A stretch of DNA of 64,000 nt from Diadophis punctatus similis (GCA_023053685.1 JALIGW010000002.1:169736430-169800429); one strand, 5' to 3'. Positions 48,047 to 57,640 are shown, counted from the stretch's first letter. The notes: generated from the letters alone by a model not told the origin. Numbers and translations: made by a program.

Positions 48047-49804
48047 ATGTCGGAGCAAGCGTCTAAGCAGGGCAAGGCAAAGGGCAAGTCCAATAGGCCC
48101 TGCCCTGCCGAAGAGGACCCCTTGGAGGTTCCGCAACCACGTACCACCAACATGGCCAGGGACAGGTCCCCTATTGGCATGCCTCCTCCCCCAAGGTCAA
48201 AGTCATCCAAGGCTGCCCGCAGTGACAAGAATAAGTCCTCTTCCAAGGACAAGGGACTGTCCGGGGCACACCATACTGGCTCCCAGAAATCCTCGGGGAC
48301 CACCCCCCATGGGAACAACCCCCCCCTACCTCAGGGCCACAAGCAGGCATCGTCATCTCCTGCCAATGTGTCCCTTGATAACCCGGACATTTGCCTTCGG
48401 GAGGGGGATGTCTGGGGCACATCCAGACCCAGTAGGCCACCCTGCCACCAGGGGGCCCCCACAATTGATCCACTAGACAACCCAGCGGTCCAGTCCAGGA
48501 TGAATGATGCCATTCGAAGAGGCATTGCAGCCGCAGTCCAGGCAATGGCCTGCCCACCTCAACCTGCTGAAGAGAGGCGGGCTCCCTCCCCTGTCCCCTT
48601 GATACAGGGTCACGCCTGCCCTGAGGACATGGAGGATGAAGATTTTTCTGTACACAGTTCCCCCATTCTGTTGGGGGACCCTGACAAATAGGAGGGAGAA
48701 CTGGATGAGGGGCAGCAGGAGGAGGACCATCTTCAGCCTCTGCTGTCTGAGGATGAGGATCTGGCCCCTGAGCCGTCCACATCCATGGCTCTTTTCCACC
48801 CCAGCCTGTTCCGCTCTCTCCTCCATAAAGCCAGGGCTACTGCAAACTTCCCTCCCTCTCCGGCGGACCCCCAGGGGACGGCTGTCTCAGGGGACCCCAT
48901 TTTTGGCGAGGCCTCTTCCTCTCCCGCAGAGGTCATTCCTACACCTAATCTCTTTGTGGAGGCCATTACTAAACAATGGCAGTCTCCGGCCTCGGGGCCG
49001 ATCCCTAACACCCTCGATAAACGTTATTTCAACGTGTCATCTCAACTATCCCAGCATCTGCCGGTGCCCCCGGTGGACCCACCAGTTTTGGCCCTATACT
49101 CCAGCGCTCCGGTCCCAGGGGAGCCTGATGACCTGCTACGACCAGAGGAGAAGCGCACGGAGGCTATTCTGCAGCGCACCCACCAGGCGGCCGCCTGGGC
49201 GGTGAAAGCATCTACGACGGCGTCCTTCTTTTGCCGGACATCACTTAAATGGCTGCATGTCCTCCAGGACCACATACCGCAGGCTGACACCAAGGCACAC
49301 CACGATATCAACAGACTGATCGCCGCGGCCCAGTTTACGTCTGACACCACTCTACAGGCGGGCCGCTTCGCTGCCAGGGCCATGGGAGGGGCGGTAGTGG
49401 CCAGACATATGCACTGGCTCCGCAGCTGGTCAGCTGACTTACGCCATAAGTGGAAGCTGGCCGCGGCCCCTATTTCGGGTCAGTTGCTTTTCGGCCCGGC
49501 CCTTGACCGCATTACTACCGAAAACAAGGACAAACGGAAGGTGTTACCCACCTATTCTAAAAAATCATACAATAGGTCTCCTGCCTTCCGGCGTGCCTCA
49601 AGGGCCCCGGAGACATCTTACAGGTCCCAGGGGCAATACGGGTCTACCCAGAATCAATACGGGTCTTCTCAGGGTCAATATGGTAATACACAGGGCCAAT
49701 ATGTTTCCCGACAGCGGTCCGCTGCAGATAGGCTGTACCGGGGTGGGCAGTCCAAACGGCCCTTTAGAGGAGCCGGTGGTCGCCCTTACTGCCGGTATAA
49801 GTAG
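48047..49804 (+). pseudogene. DIRS gag-like protein, one in-frame amber stop
   Basis: The start is ATG 48047 (MSEQASKQGK, with G at -3). The frame is open for 214 codons, hits TAG at 48689-48691, then continues in the same frame for 370 codons to TAG at 49802. The N-terminal part is low-complexity, rich in Pro, Ser, Lys and Asp/Glu. The C-terminal part has the conserved DIRS gag signature HWLRSWSADLRHKW, then GQLLFGPALDRI (about 49411-49511). It ends in a Gln-Tyr-Gly repeat and an Arg-Gly-rich tail. The role by family is a nucleic-acid-binding structural protein. The amber could be a mutation, a sequencing error or a readthrough site; a downstream ATG at 48785 could restart translation. There is no zinc knuckle. 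Confidence 0.8.
49621..49712 (+). repeat. 21-bp repeat encoding QYGSTQ-like units
   Basis: Four imperfect copies of a 21-bp unit encode seven-residue units such as QYGSTQN, QYGSSQG, QYGNTQG and QYVSRQ near the gag C-terminus. In the overlapping pol frame the same DNA reads as unrelated N-T-G-L-rich units. Confidence 0.85.
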
Positions 49805-51704
49805 ACCCGACTCGATCCCTCCCATTGGGGGTCGACTGGCATCCTTTGCCAGTCAGTGGGAGGAAATCACCAATGACGCATGGGTTTTGCAAACCCTGTC
49901 GACAGGACTGTACCTGGAATTTATTTCCACCCCTCCGAGGTTTTTCTTATGCTGCCCCTTGTCTTCAAACATTTCCAAAAGGGTCCTCGTAGATCAGGCA
50001 ATTCAGCACCTACTGGACATTAGAGCCATCCAGCGGGTGCCTGAGGACCAGCAGGGGCAAGGATTTTATTCCATCTTATTTGTGGTTCCAAAATCCTCGG
50101 GTGGATGGAGAGCAATTCTCGATCTGAAACGCCTGAACAGATACGTGAGGTACAGAAAATTCAAGATGCACACCCTGCAATCAATTCTGGCGGGCATTAG
50201 GCGCGGCGACTTTCTCGCCTCAATTGACCTCACGAAGGCCTACCTCCATATCCCAATTCACGAATCTCATCGCCAATTCCTCAGATTTTGTTATGCAGGT
50301 GTGCACTATGAATACCAGGCGTTGCCCTTCGGCCTGTCTTCAGCGCCAAGGGTATTTACCAAGGTCCTGGCCGCCTTGACAGCCCACCTGCGGGCTCTCC
50401 CCGTGCGTGTTCAGTGCTACCTGGATGACATACTCATCCAGTCCTCGTCCCTGACCCAGGCTCAGCAGGACATCCAGGTGACCCTCAACACACTTGAACA
50501 CCACGGGTTCCTCGTTAATTTAAACAAGAGCAGGTTGGTCCCCTCTACCAGGGTTACCCATCTGGGGGCCATTATTGACTCTCTGGAGTGCAGGGTCTAC
50601 CTGTCCCAGGAACGGAGAGACAGCATATTGGAGTTAGTCCAGCAAGTTCTGGCCCAAACTAGGGTTCCCCTGAACCAGCTGTCATCCCTCCTGGGGAAGA
50701 TGATTTCCACGATACATATCGCCCCGTGGGCGCACCTGCATTCCAGAGACCTTCAATGGTTTCTTCTCCCCTTTCAGCGGGCAAAAAGAAGCAACTCCCC
50801 AGCACGGGTCCAGGTTCCGATGCCGGTCAGACGGTCCCTTCGATGGTGGTCCTCGCCCGCCTTGAGCAGGGGCTCCGAATTCCTGGAACCTCAGCGGCTG
50901 ACTGTAACGACCGACGCCAGCACCACGGGCTGGGGGGCCCACACCGACTCCCTCGTTGCCCAGGGCACTTGGTCCAGGGAGGAGCAGGTTCTCCCAATAA
51001 ACTTATTGGAGCTCAGGGCTGTCCGGCTGGCACTTGTACACTTCCAGAACCACCTGGCGGGTCGTCACGCTCTAGTCTTAACGGACAACGTGACGACAAA
51101 GGCCCACATAAACCGGCAAGGGGGGACCATCTCCAGGGCCCTCATGAACGAGGCCATGACTCTAGGGCTCTGGGCAGAGCGTCACCTTCGATCAGTCGTA
51201 GCGGAGCACATCTCCGGTGTAAGCAACACCACTGCGGACTGGCTCAGCCGAAATGCCATCAACCCAGCGGAGTGGTCCTTACACCCGGACATATTTCATC
51301 AGATTGTGACCCGCTTTGGTCTGCCGGCCATAGACCTATTCGCCACCCCGGACAATGCCAAGCTCCCCAGGTTTGTGACCAGGTTCCGAACTCCGGGCGC
51401 AGAAGACACGGACGCTCTCCGATGCTCATGGCCACAGGAGCTCCTGTATGCTTTCCCCCCCCTCCCGCTGATTCCCAAGGTCATCCGGAGGGTATTGCTC
51501 CTGAAAGCGGAAATCATCCTCCTCGCCCCGCACTGGCCCAGGAGGACTTGGTTCGCGGACCTTATGTCCCTGTCCGCGTCACCTCCCTGGCGGATCCCGC
51601 CGACAGAGTGGTCGCTTGCCCAGGGGTCAGTGCATCATCCAGAGCCGCACTGGCTACAACTGACCGCCTGGCGCTTGAGCGGCTCACTCTGCAACACCGC
51701 CTAG
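49680..51704 (+). CDS. DIRS reverse transcriptase, RNase H and methyltransferase-like polyprotein
   Basis: Copies element RNA into DNA. The frame is open from before 49503, but the first ATG is at 49680, inside the gag end (125-bp overlap), so translation may start there or by a +1 shift from gag. Taking 49680, there are 674 residues. A GGRLASFASQWEEI entry motif comes first, then RT with IDLTKAYLHIP (Asp183), ALPFGLSSAPRVFTK and YLDD (247-250). RNase H acidic residues are seen at Asp412 (TTDAST), Glu444 (LLELRA), Asp469 (LTDN) and Asp520 (TADWLSR). A DIRS-type Dam-like methyltransferase region follows: DLFATPDNAKLPRF (from 552) and LAPHWPRRTWF (around 615-625). All key RT and RNase H residues are intact and no internal stop occurs. 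Confidence 0.92.
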   Translation: MVIHRANMFPDSGPLQIGCTGVGSPNGPLEEPVVALTAGISRPDSIPPIGGRLASFASQWEEITNDAWVLQTLSTGLYLEFISTPPRFFLCCPLSSNISKRVLVDQAIQHLLDIRAIQRVPEDQQGQGFYSILFVVPKSSGGWRAILDLKRLNRYVRYRKFKMHTLQSILAGIRRGDFLASIDLTKAYLHIPIHESHRQFLRFCYAGVHYEYQALPFGLSSAPRVFTKVLAALTAHLRALPVRVQCYLDDILIQSSSLTQAQQDIQVTLNTLEHHGFLVNLNKSRLVPSTRVTHLGAIIDSLECRVYLSQERRDSILELVQQVLAQTRVPLNQLSSLLGKMISTIHIAPWAHLHSRDLQWFLLPFQRAKRSNSPARVQVPMPVRRSLRWWSSPALSRGSEFLEPQRLTVTTDASTTGWGAHTDSLVAQGTWSREEQVLPINLLELRAVRLALVHFQNHLAGRHALVLTDNVTTKAHINRQGGTISRALMNEAMTLGLWAERHLRSVVAEHISGVSNTTADWLSRNAINPAEWSLHPDIFHQIVTRFGLPAIDLFATPDNAKLPRFVTRFRTPGAEDTDALRCSWPQELLYAFPPLPLIPKVIRRVLLLKAEIILLAPHWPRRTWFADLMSLSASPPWRIPPTEWSLAQGSVHHPEPHWLQLTAWRLSGSLCNTA

Positions 51705-52745
51705 TTCCGGACAACATCTCCAGAATTATGTTGGCCTCTAGGAGGCAGTCGACGGAACGGATCTATTCTGCGACCTGGTGCACATTTTGCCGCTGGTGCG
51801 CAGAGGTGGGATATTCACCCGTTGAACTTTCCATCATCAACGTCATCCAGTTTCTGCGACAGGGGCTCGCCAAGGGCCTTTCTCCCAACACCTTACGCAG
51901 GCAGGTTGCAGCCCTGTCGACTGTTCTGTCCTGTCAGACCCTAGATTCGCTGGCTGCTCACCCGCTTTTGAGGCAGTTCCTTAAGGGAGTAACTAACCTG
52001 TGTCCACCTGTGGTGCATCGCTTCCCCACGTGGGATCTTTCCAAGGTCCTCTCAGCCCTCTCGGTAGCACCCTTCGAGCCCTTGGACAGTGTCCCATTGT
52101 CACATCTGTCTTTCAAGGTGGCGTTCCTCGTCGCGATCACCTCGGCACGCAGGATTTCCGAACTCGCAGCCCTGTCAGTGCGGGAGGACCTGTGCGTTTT
52201 CCATAGTGACAGGGTTGTTCTCCGTTTGGATCCGGCTTTTGTGCCCAAGGTGAACACTCCTTTCCACAGGGCACAGGAGGTTATCTTACCAGCCTTTTTT
52301 CATAATCCGTCCACAGACTCTGAACAGGCTTGGCATATGCTGGACGTGAGGTGCGCTCTGGATATTTACATCAAGCGTACGTCTCCCCCTCCGGCGCACG
52401 GAGACTCTGTTTGTGACCTTTCGCCCCTCTGCCCAGGGTCGCAAGGCGTCCTCGGCGACGATAGGCCGATGGATCTGTGCCACGATATCCTTAGCCTACA
52501 AACACATGTCCTTGCCCAGACCGTCGGGTCTTACAGCCCACTCCACCCGTAGCGCTGCCACCTCAGCGGCATGGAACGCTAGGGCTTCCGTTGACGAAGT
52601 CTGTAGGGCGGCCACTTGGTCCTCACTGACTCCCTTCATCCGTCATTACAAACTGGATGTTTATGCCTCGCAGGAGGCAGAATTTGGTCGACGGGTGCTG
52701 GGGGCTGGTTTGCCAGTGGGTGTTCTTCCCAGCCAGGACAATTGA
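51422..52745 (+). pseudogene. DIRS tyrosine recombinase, frameshifted
   Basis: Would integrate the circular DNA intermediate. The frame overlaps the end of the pol frame in another phase. In-frame ATGs lie at 51422 and 51728, so the start is uncertain. The core-binding part has RIYSATWCTFCRWCAEVGYS, then GLSPNTLRRQVAALSTVLS. The first catalytic Arg is in ARRISEL (codon 52151). The frame then shifts by one base near the CCCCC run at 52385-52389. The rest continues in the phase of pol: FRPSAQGRK, AHSTRSAATS (His 52539, Arg 52548), AATWSS and HYKLDVY with the probable nucleophile Tyr at 52647. It stops at 52743. All catalytic residues survive but are split between two frames, so a one-base indel is the only visible lesion. 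Confidence 0.88.
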
Positions 52746-52776
52746 TCCCGCCCTAGGGACGCCAGCTTTGGTATGT

Positions 52777-52872
52777 CCCATTCTTGGAGGCTAGCTCCAC
52801 CCACTATGGAGAAGGGACGTTGGTACTCACCTGTGAGATGTCCTTTCTCGTAGGGTGGAGCTAGCCTCCAAG
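52777..52872 (+). repeat. DIRS internal complementary region
   Basis: 52777-52813 is the reverse complement of the left terminus 47119-47155. Immediately adjacent, 52814-52872 is the reverse complement of the right terminus 53150-53208 with one mismatch. The two termini are thus represented joined end to end, as expected of the DIRS circularisation template. Confidence 0.95.
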
Positions 52873-53005
52873 TCCCTCCCTTGTCTGGGGCTGGCTGGGC
52901 GATCCTGGCATTTTGCAATGTATATAGTTATTCAAGTCTGATTTGGGGTATTTTCCTCTATACATAGTTTCTTACTTCTCTGGTTGCTGTTTGATGTACA
53001 TAGTT

Positions 53006-53011
53006 AATAAA
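53006..53011 (+). terminator. Candidate polyadenylation signal of DIRS transcript
   Basis: AATAAA between the recombinase stop and the right ITR, followed by TGTCTGGTTGTTCTGG, a GT-rich stretch. Confidence 0.5.
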
Positions 53012-53061
53012 TTGTCTGGTTGTTCTGGAAAAGCACATGGAGTCTTGTTTTGTCCCTCGAT

Positions 53062-53208
53062 TAAAAGAGGGGGTGCCAATCTAGCAGGGCACTATTTATA
53101 CCTTTTTTATGACTCGGTCCTATTGGCTAGAGGGCAGATTTAACCCATTCTTGGAGGCTAGCTCCACCCTACGAGAAAGGACGTCTCACAGGTGAGTACC
53201 AACGTCCC
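53062..53208 (-). repeat. DIRS right inverted terminal repeat
   Basis: 53062-53169 is the inverted copy of 47130-47237. The extra outer 39 bp (53170-53208), ending ACCAACGTCCC, is specific to the right end and matches half of the internal complementary region. Confidence 0.95.
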
Positions 53209-53911
53209 ATTCCTTACATGAAACACTACAGAGCAAATTGTATGCTATTACACTTTGTTGCAGTTCTTTCTTAAATAAGGAAATTACATTTCAATTAGCT
53301 TATTTATAAATTTAATAATCACAAGCATCAAAAGAAATTATAATTCACTAGTCTTTGAGATGCTAAGTGGCAATATTTTCTACAAAACAGAGATAACTCT
53401 TTAGTATTATTAGAGATTATACCTAAAATAAAATGCTGTAACATACTTTCACTCTTAGTCTTGAGTGTTAGCCCAAATGGAGATGACAGAAGGATACAAC
53501 GATCTGGTCCCACTGATGTTATCTGATGTGTTCCTTTTCGCTCATCCTTCTGCAAGATACCTTAGAGACATCACTCTTAATTCAGTGCTTCAGAGTGACA
53601 AATTGTGAGAACACTTCAGATATAGGTATTTTAAAAAGACAAAAAGCCATTGTCAATCAGGATGTAATTAGGCATGTCAGAGGACAGCAGCAGAACACTT
53701 GGCTCCTATTTAATTTCAGTCTTCAAAATAGTTCTTTATAGGACTATGGGTGGGTTGAAACTTATTCAGAATGCAAGTGAGCCCAGCACCTCTTTTGAAT
53801 TCTTTAAATCAGTCCTTTTAGTTTTTGTGTGAGTTTGGAGAGTCACAGTCTCCTTACATCAGCAATATCTATTTTTCAGACATCCACGGGAAGACAGAAA
53901 AATGCAGTATG
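53209..53911. other. Unannotated AT-rich stretch
   Basis: Right flank of the DIRS insertion; nothing recognised. Confidence 0.5.
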
Positions 53912-53919
53912 CTTTAATG

Positions 53920-54165
53920 CAGCAGTTCTCAACCTGGGGGTCGAACGACCCTTTCACAGGGGTCAGGAGACTTCAGCTGGATGCCATCATTTGGGTTCTT
54001 TTACCCTGTGCGCATGCGCAGAACACTTTGCGCATGCGCAGAGGGTAAAAGAACCCAAATGGTGGCGGCGGTGGGTGCGGTGGGGGGCCTGGCGGCAGGG
54101 TGGGTCGCGATGGGGGCACGGGGGCAGGGCATGGGGCCCGGCATTAGGAAGGTTGAGAACCACTG
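53920..54165 (-). mobile_element. hAT-type MITE, GGTTCTCAACC family, 246 bp, inverted
   Basis: Ends are CAGCAGTTCTCAACC and GGTTGAGAACCACTG. The target duplication CTTTAATG is perfect (53912-53919 and 54166-54173). It shares the internal hairpin around GAGGGTAAAAGAACCCAAAT with the 23823 copy. Confidence 0.95.
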
Positions 54166-54378
54166 CTTTAATGAGTGGCCAGGACATATGCTCTCACTTG
54201 AGCTTGATAAAGGCCTGAAACATTTTTTCCAGATTATGTTCTGCTATTCAGACTTCCATTCACCTATATATTGTCATCTGAGAGGAGTTTCAAGTGCTAG
54301 AAAGGGAAGAACCATGTAGCAGAACTGTTTGTTCTGAATGAATTTTTTGAATTGCTCTATTTATCATCCATTCAGGAC

Positions 54379-54647
54379 TCTTTTGTCTGTTACAGATGGG
54401 CCAAAAGAGCAATGGATTAATTAATTAATTATCAACATTCACTTGATGAGAACTACTTTGTTTTAATGGTTAAGGTGCCAGGTAAAAGGCACCTAGAAAT
54501 CAAGAGATTAGACATGAGTTTCAGTCCTGCCTTAGGCACAAAGCCAGTTGCTTGATCTTGGGCCAGTCACTCTCTCTCTCAATTCTTTTGTCTGTTACAG
54601 ATGGGCCAAAAGAGCAATGGATTATCAACATTCACTTGATGAGAACT
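54379..54647. repeat. Long direct repeats flanking a SINE
   Basis: 54379-54454 and 54584-54647 share TCTTTTGTCTGTTACAGATG through CACTTGATGAGAACT. They differ mainly by an extra ATTAATTAATTA in the left copy. The 129 bp between them is a SINE. Confidence 0.9.
54455..54583 (+). mobile_element. tRNA-derived SINE, second family
   Basis: TGGTTAAGGTG fits a pol III A box and GAGTTTCAGTCC approximates a B box. It is followed by TGCCTTAGGCACAAAGCCAG and TTGGGCCAGTCACTCTCTC. It has no poly(A)-like tail; the sequence ends in a CT run. Confidence 0.72.
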
Positions 54648-54764
54648 GCAGGGATTACTCCAGGCGGTCACGTAGAGTAACTCTGGCTCAAATGAATAAT
54701 ATAATAATAATAAAGAGTAATAAAAAAAATCATTTGATACACTCAAAGACAGAAATGTAATGTT

Positions 54765-55397
54765 GACAATGTCCTAGTGGACGATCACTTAAACATGAGC
54801 CAGCAGAATGCAGCAGCAGCCAAAAAAGCTAATACAATCTTGGTTGTATAAACAGAGGCATAGAATCAAAATCACGTGAAGTATTAGTACCACTTTATAA
54901 ATCCTTAGTAAGATCACACCAGTTTTGGTCATCACATTACAAAAAAGATGTTGAGGCTTTGGGAAAAGGGCAAATAAGAGCAGCTAAGATGATTAAGGGC
55001 CTGGAGACAAAAACATATGAAGAATGGTTGCAGGAATTGAATATGGCCAGTCTAGAGTAAAGAAGGACTAGGGGTGACATGATAGCAATATTCCAGTACT
55101 TGAGGGGCTGCCACAAAGAGAAGGGGGTAACTTATTTTCCAAAGCACCAGAAGGCAAGACAAGAAACAATGGATGGAAACTAATCAAGGAGAGAAGCAAC
55201 CTGGAACTAAGGAGAAACTTCCTAACAGTGAGGACAATTAACCAGTGGAACACCTTTCCTTCAGAAGTTGTAGATGCTTCATCAATGGAGATGTTTAAGA
55301 AAAGACTGAACAGCCACTTGTCTGAAATGGTATAGGGTCTCCTGCTTGAGCAGGGAGTTGGACTAGAAGACCTCCAAGGTCCCTTCCAGCTCTATTC

Positions 55398-55398
<1 letters not shown>
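54765..55398 (+). mobile_element. CR1 LINE 3' end
   Basis: Closely parallels 45590-46230: GTGGACGATCACTTAAACAT, the GAAGTATTAGTACCACTTTA region, AACCAGTGGAACACCTTTCC and the final GAGTTGGACTAGAAGACCTC. Stops and deletions make it non-coding. Confidence 0.9.

Positions 55399-55445
<47 letters not shown>
55399..55445. repeat. (GATT)n microsatellite grown from the CR1 tail
   Basis: About 11-12 copies of GATT directly follow the CR1 tail sequence CTATTCT. Confidence 0.95.
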
Positions 55446-56196
55446 GTATTTGAGCCTCAGACACCATGGCAGGTATTCAGGTATGCATTTGCCAGCAAAC
55501 ATATATGTAAATGGTCAAGTAGGCTCAGTCTCTATACACACAGTTACAAAAAACCACCTGCTCATATACTGCACATACTGTATAATCTCTTCATACATAC
55601 CCTTCCTCCATAAGCAATGTCTCACAAGACAGAAGAGCCTCCTTTCACATGCAAATGATATGATCAGTATTTTCAACATTGCTATTTTTGTAATGAATTA
55701 TCAATATATGTATGTACATTGATCCTATAGAATGCAGATAGTAAGAGATAATGAACTGATACCATTGGCAAAGAGCACTTACTTACTGCTGCTTTTGAAT
55801 GGAAAAATCTTTCTGCTCTGCTCAGAACAAAAACAGAAATCTTGAAGTACTGTATATTGTAAGACAGGAACCTGATTAAAAGGTAATTCTGAAAACTTTC
55901 CTATCTCCTGGAAAAATACTCATATTTCTTTAATTTTTTTAAATCTTCTGTTCATCTTTTAGCTACTGTGAACCTGCACTTAGTTTATATAGTACCATCC
56001 TTTTTCTGATGCCCATAAATTCAGGAAATATAGCAAGATGCCTTACAGAATTTTAGCTATTAAATCATGGATGTGTTAAATCTATTGAGGATTCGAATAA
56101 ACATAATAATCTTTCTAATGTATCAACCATGATGAATTATACTTACTCTAAATCTGGCTAAAGAAACAAATGAAACAAAAATACAATATGCTAATG
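55446..56196. other. Unannotated AT-rich stretch
   Basis: No gene or repeat recognised. Confidence 0.5.
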
Positions 56197-56204
56197 TCAT
56201 ACAG

Positions 56205-56577
56205 CAGTGATGGCGAACCTTTTTTGGTTCGCATGCCAAAAAGGGGGGGGGATGCGTGGGATCACGTGTGTGCGTGCCCACACCCATAATTCCATGCACC
56301 CCTGCGCATGCACGTATGACCCCCCCACTCCCAGCATGCAATGGCACGCCCATTTTTTGCTCTCTCCAGGCTTCTAGGAGCCTGGGGAGGGCGAAAACGG
56401 CCTTCCCCACCCACTCTGGAGGTTGGAAACAGCCTGTTTCCTGACTCTCAGTGGGCCCAGAAGGCCTGAAAATCAGCCGGCTGGCGCACACATGTGCGCC
56501 GGACCTGAGCTCGCGTGCCCACTGATATGGCTCCGCGTGCCACTTGTGGCACCCGTGCCATAGGTTCGCCATCACGG
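56205..56577 (+). mobile_element. hAT-type MITE, GATGGCGAAC family, 373 bp
   Basis: Ends are CAGTGATGGCGAACC and GGTTCGCCATCACGG (last bases mutated from CTG). The target duplication TCATACAG is perfect (56197-56204 and 56578-56585). Confidence 0.93.
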
Positions 56578-56585
56578 TCATACAG

Positions 56586-57289
56586 CATAAACAACATAAT
56601 TCACCTTTCTTCATTGCCCAGTTTGGGCAACAGGCTCAAAATCAGAGAAATCCAGGATTTCTTATTGCTAGAATGTACTTAATATCCCACCGGATTAGTC
56701 CACACTGCTATTTCTACCTGCCATTTGTCTAATGTAACACATAATGCAAAGACAGTAAACCTTATTACCAAGTATCTGCAGCTCAAGCCAAAACTATTTG
56801 GCTACTTCTTTGCATTGGGAGCTGGCTGAAAGCTTCTCCTTTATACGCTATCTTCTGCTCTGCAACAGCTGTTGGCATCATATTTAAAGTGATACTAAAG
56901 AACAAAAGAAGATCTTGCTGAAGCAGTGACTTTACCATTGCATTAATGTTCAGAATTAATGAAAAATTCTGCAGCCTTCTATTGCAAACCCTAGACCCAT
57001 GCTGTCAACTTCCTTTTCACTCAGTGATGACTATGCATCCACTCAGCAGTCCTTCTAATTGCTACAGCCTTCCAATACTTATGAACTGCTGTGCTCTCTT
57101 TCTCCAAATCTTTCTGGCACAGAATCATTCCTCATTTTGCCTCAGTGCCAGCACGGATTAAGATCTGCCTGCAAGAGAAATGATACACCATACAAAAATC
57201 AAGCCTGTAGTCAGATCACAGATGCCCTTTTCTCTAGTGGGAATGCAATCTTGCACAATTTATAGTAGAAGCAACAATCAGCATCTGAT
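56586..57289. other. Unannotated stretch
   Basis: No gene or repeat recognised. Confidence 0.45.
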
Positions 57290-57340
57290 TTTATCTGATT
57301 TTTCATTACCCAACTAGGTAACATCATCAGTGCCAATCAT
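57290..57340 (-). mobile_element. Penelope-like 3' tail fragment
   Basis: TTTTTCATTACCCAACTAGG followed by TAACATCATCAGTGCC is the reverse complement of the Penelope tail at about 37473-37505. Confidence 0.5.
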
Positions 57341-57618
57341 AGGCTAGTAGTCTCTCCATCTCAGGAGACTACAACTTAAGACATACCAAATGGTCTTGAA
57401 CTATAAACCACAACATTCCCAGGACAAATAGCTAGTAATGAGGGACTCCTCCACAAAATGACCGCTAAACAGTAGGAACTTTTATTTTTTCCTGCTGAAG
57501 ATTTGATGATTTTACCAACAAAGCTGGTTCTTTGGCAGTGCTGCTCCCTGGATCTGAATGAGAGCGCGTAGGAAAAACACAAGATGGCTTCCAGATGGCC
57601 ATTGACCCACCTGGGAAG

Positions 57619-57640
57619 TAATAATAGTAATAGTAATAGT

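Larger units (their letters stand above)
47119..53208 (+). mobile_element. DIRS-type tyrosine-recombinase retrotransposon, near-complete
   Basis: A 6.09-kb element with the full DIRS architecture: inverted terminal repeats with a 108-bp identical core, gag-like frame, reverse transcriptase/RNase H/methyltransferase-like frame, tyrosine recombinase frame and an internal complementary region. In this family (established) the RNA is copied to a single-stranded circle whose ends are joined on the internal complementary region, and the recombinase integrates the circle without target duplication. No flanking duplication longer than the shared ATTC is seen here, which agrees. Base composition is strikingly GC-richer than the flanks. 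Two apparent lesions (amber stop in gag, slip in the recombinase) mean this copy is probably not autonomous. Confidence 0.95.

Noticed and set aside
48171..48826. Minus-strand frames of 115-203 codons across the DIRS gag
   Set aside because: They are shadows of the plus-strand gag in GC-rich DNA; the plus strand has the recognisable gag signature.
50726..51420. Upstream extension of the recombinase frame over pol
   Set aside because: It is open in this phase, but the protein there is Pro/Gly/His-rich without motifs, while the pol phase encodes conserved RT and RNase H residues.
47119..53208. Possible Ngaro, PAT or Crypton element instead of DIRS
   Set aside because: The inverted repeats with an internal complementary region, and the presence of the methyltransferase-like block, fit DIRS1-like elements. 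Ngaro and PAT have split direct repeats, and Cryptons lack reverse transcriptase.
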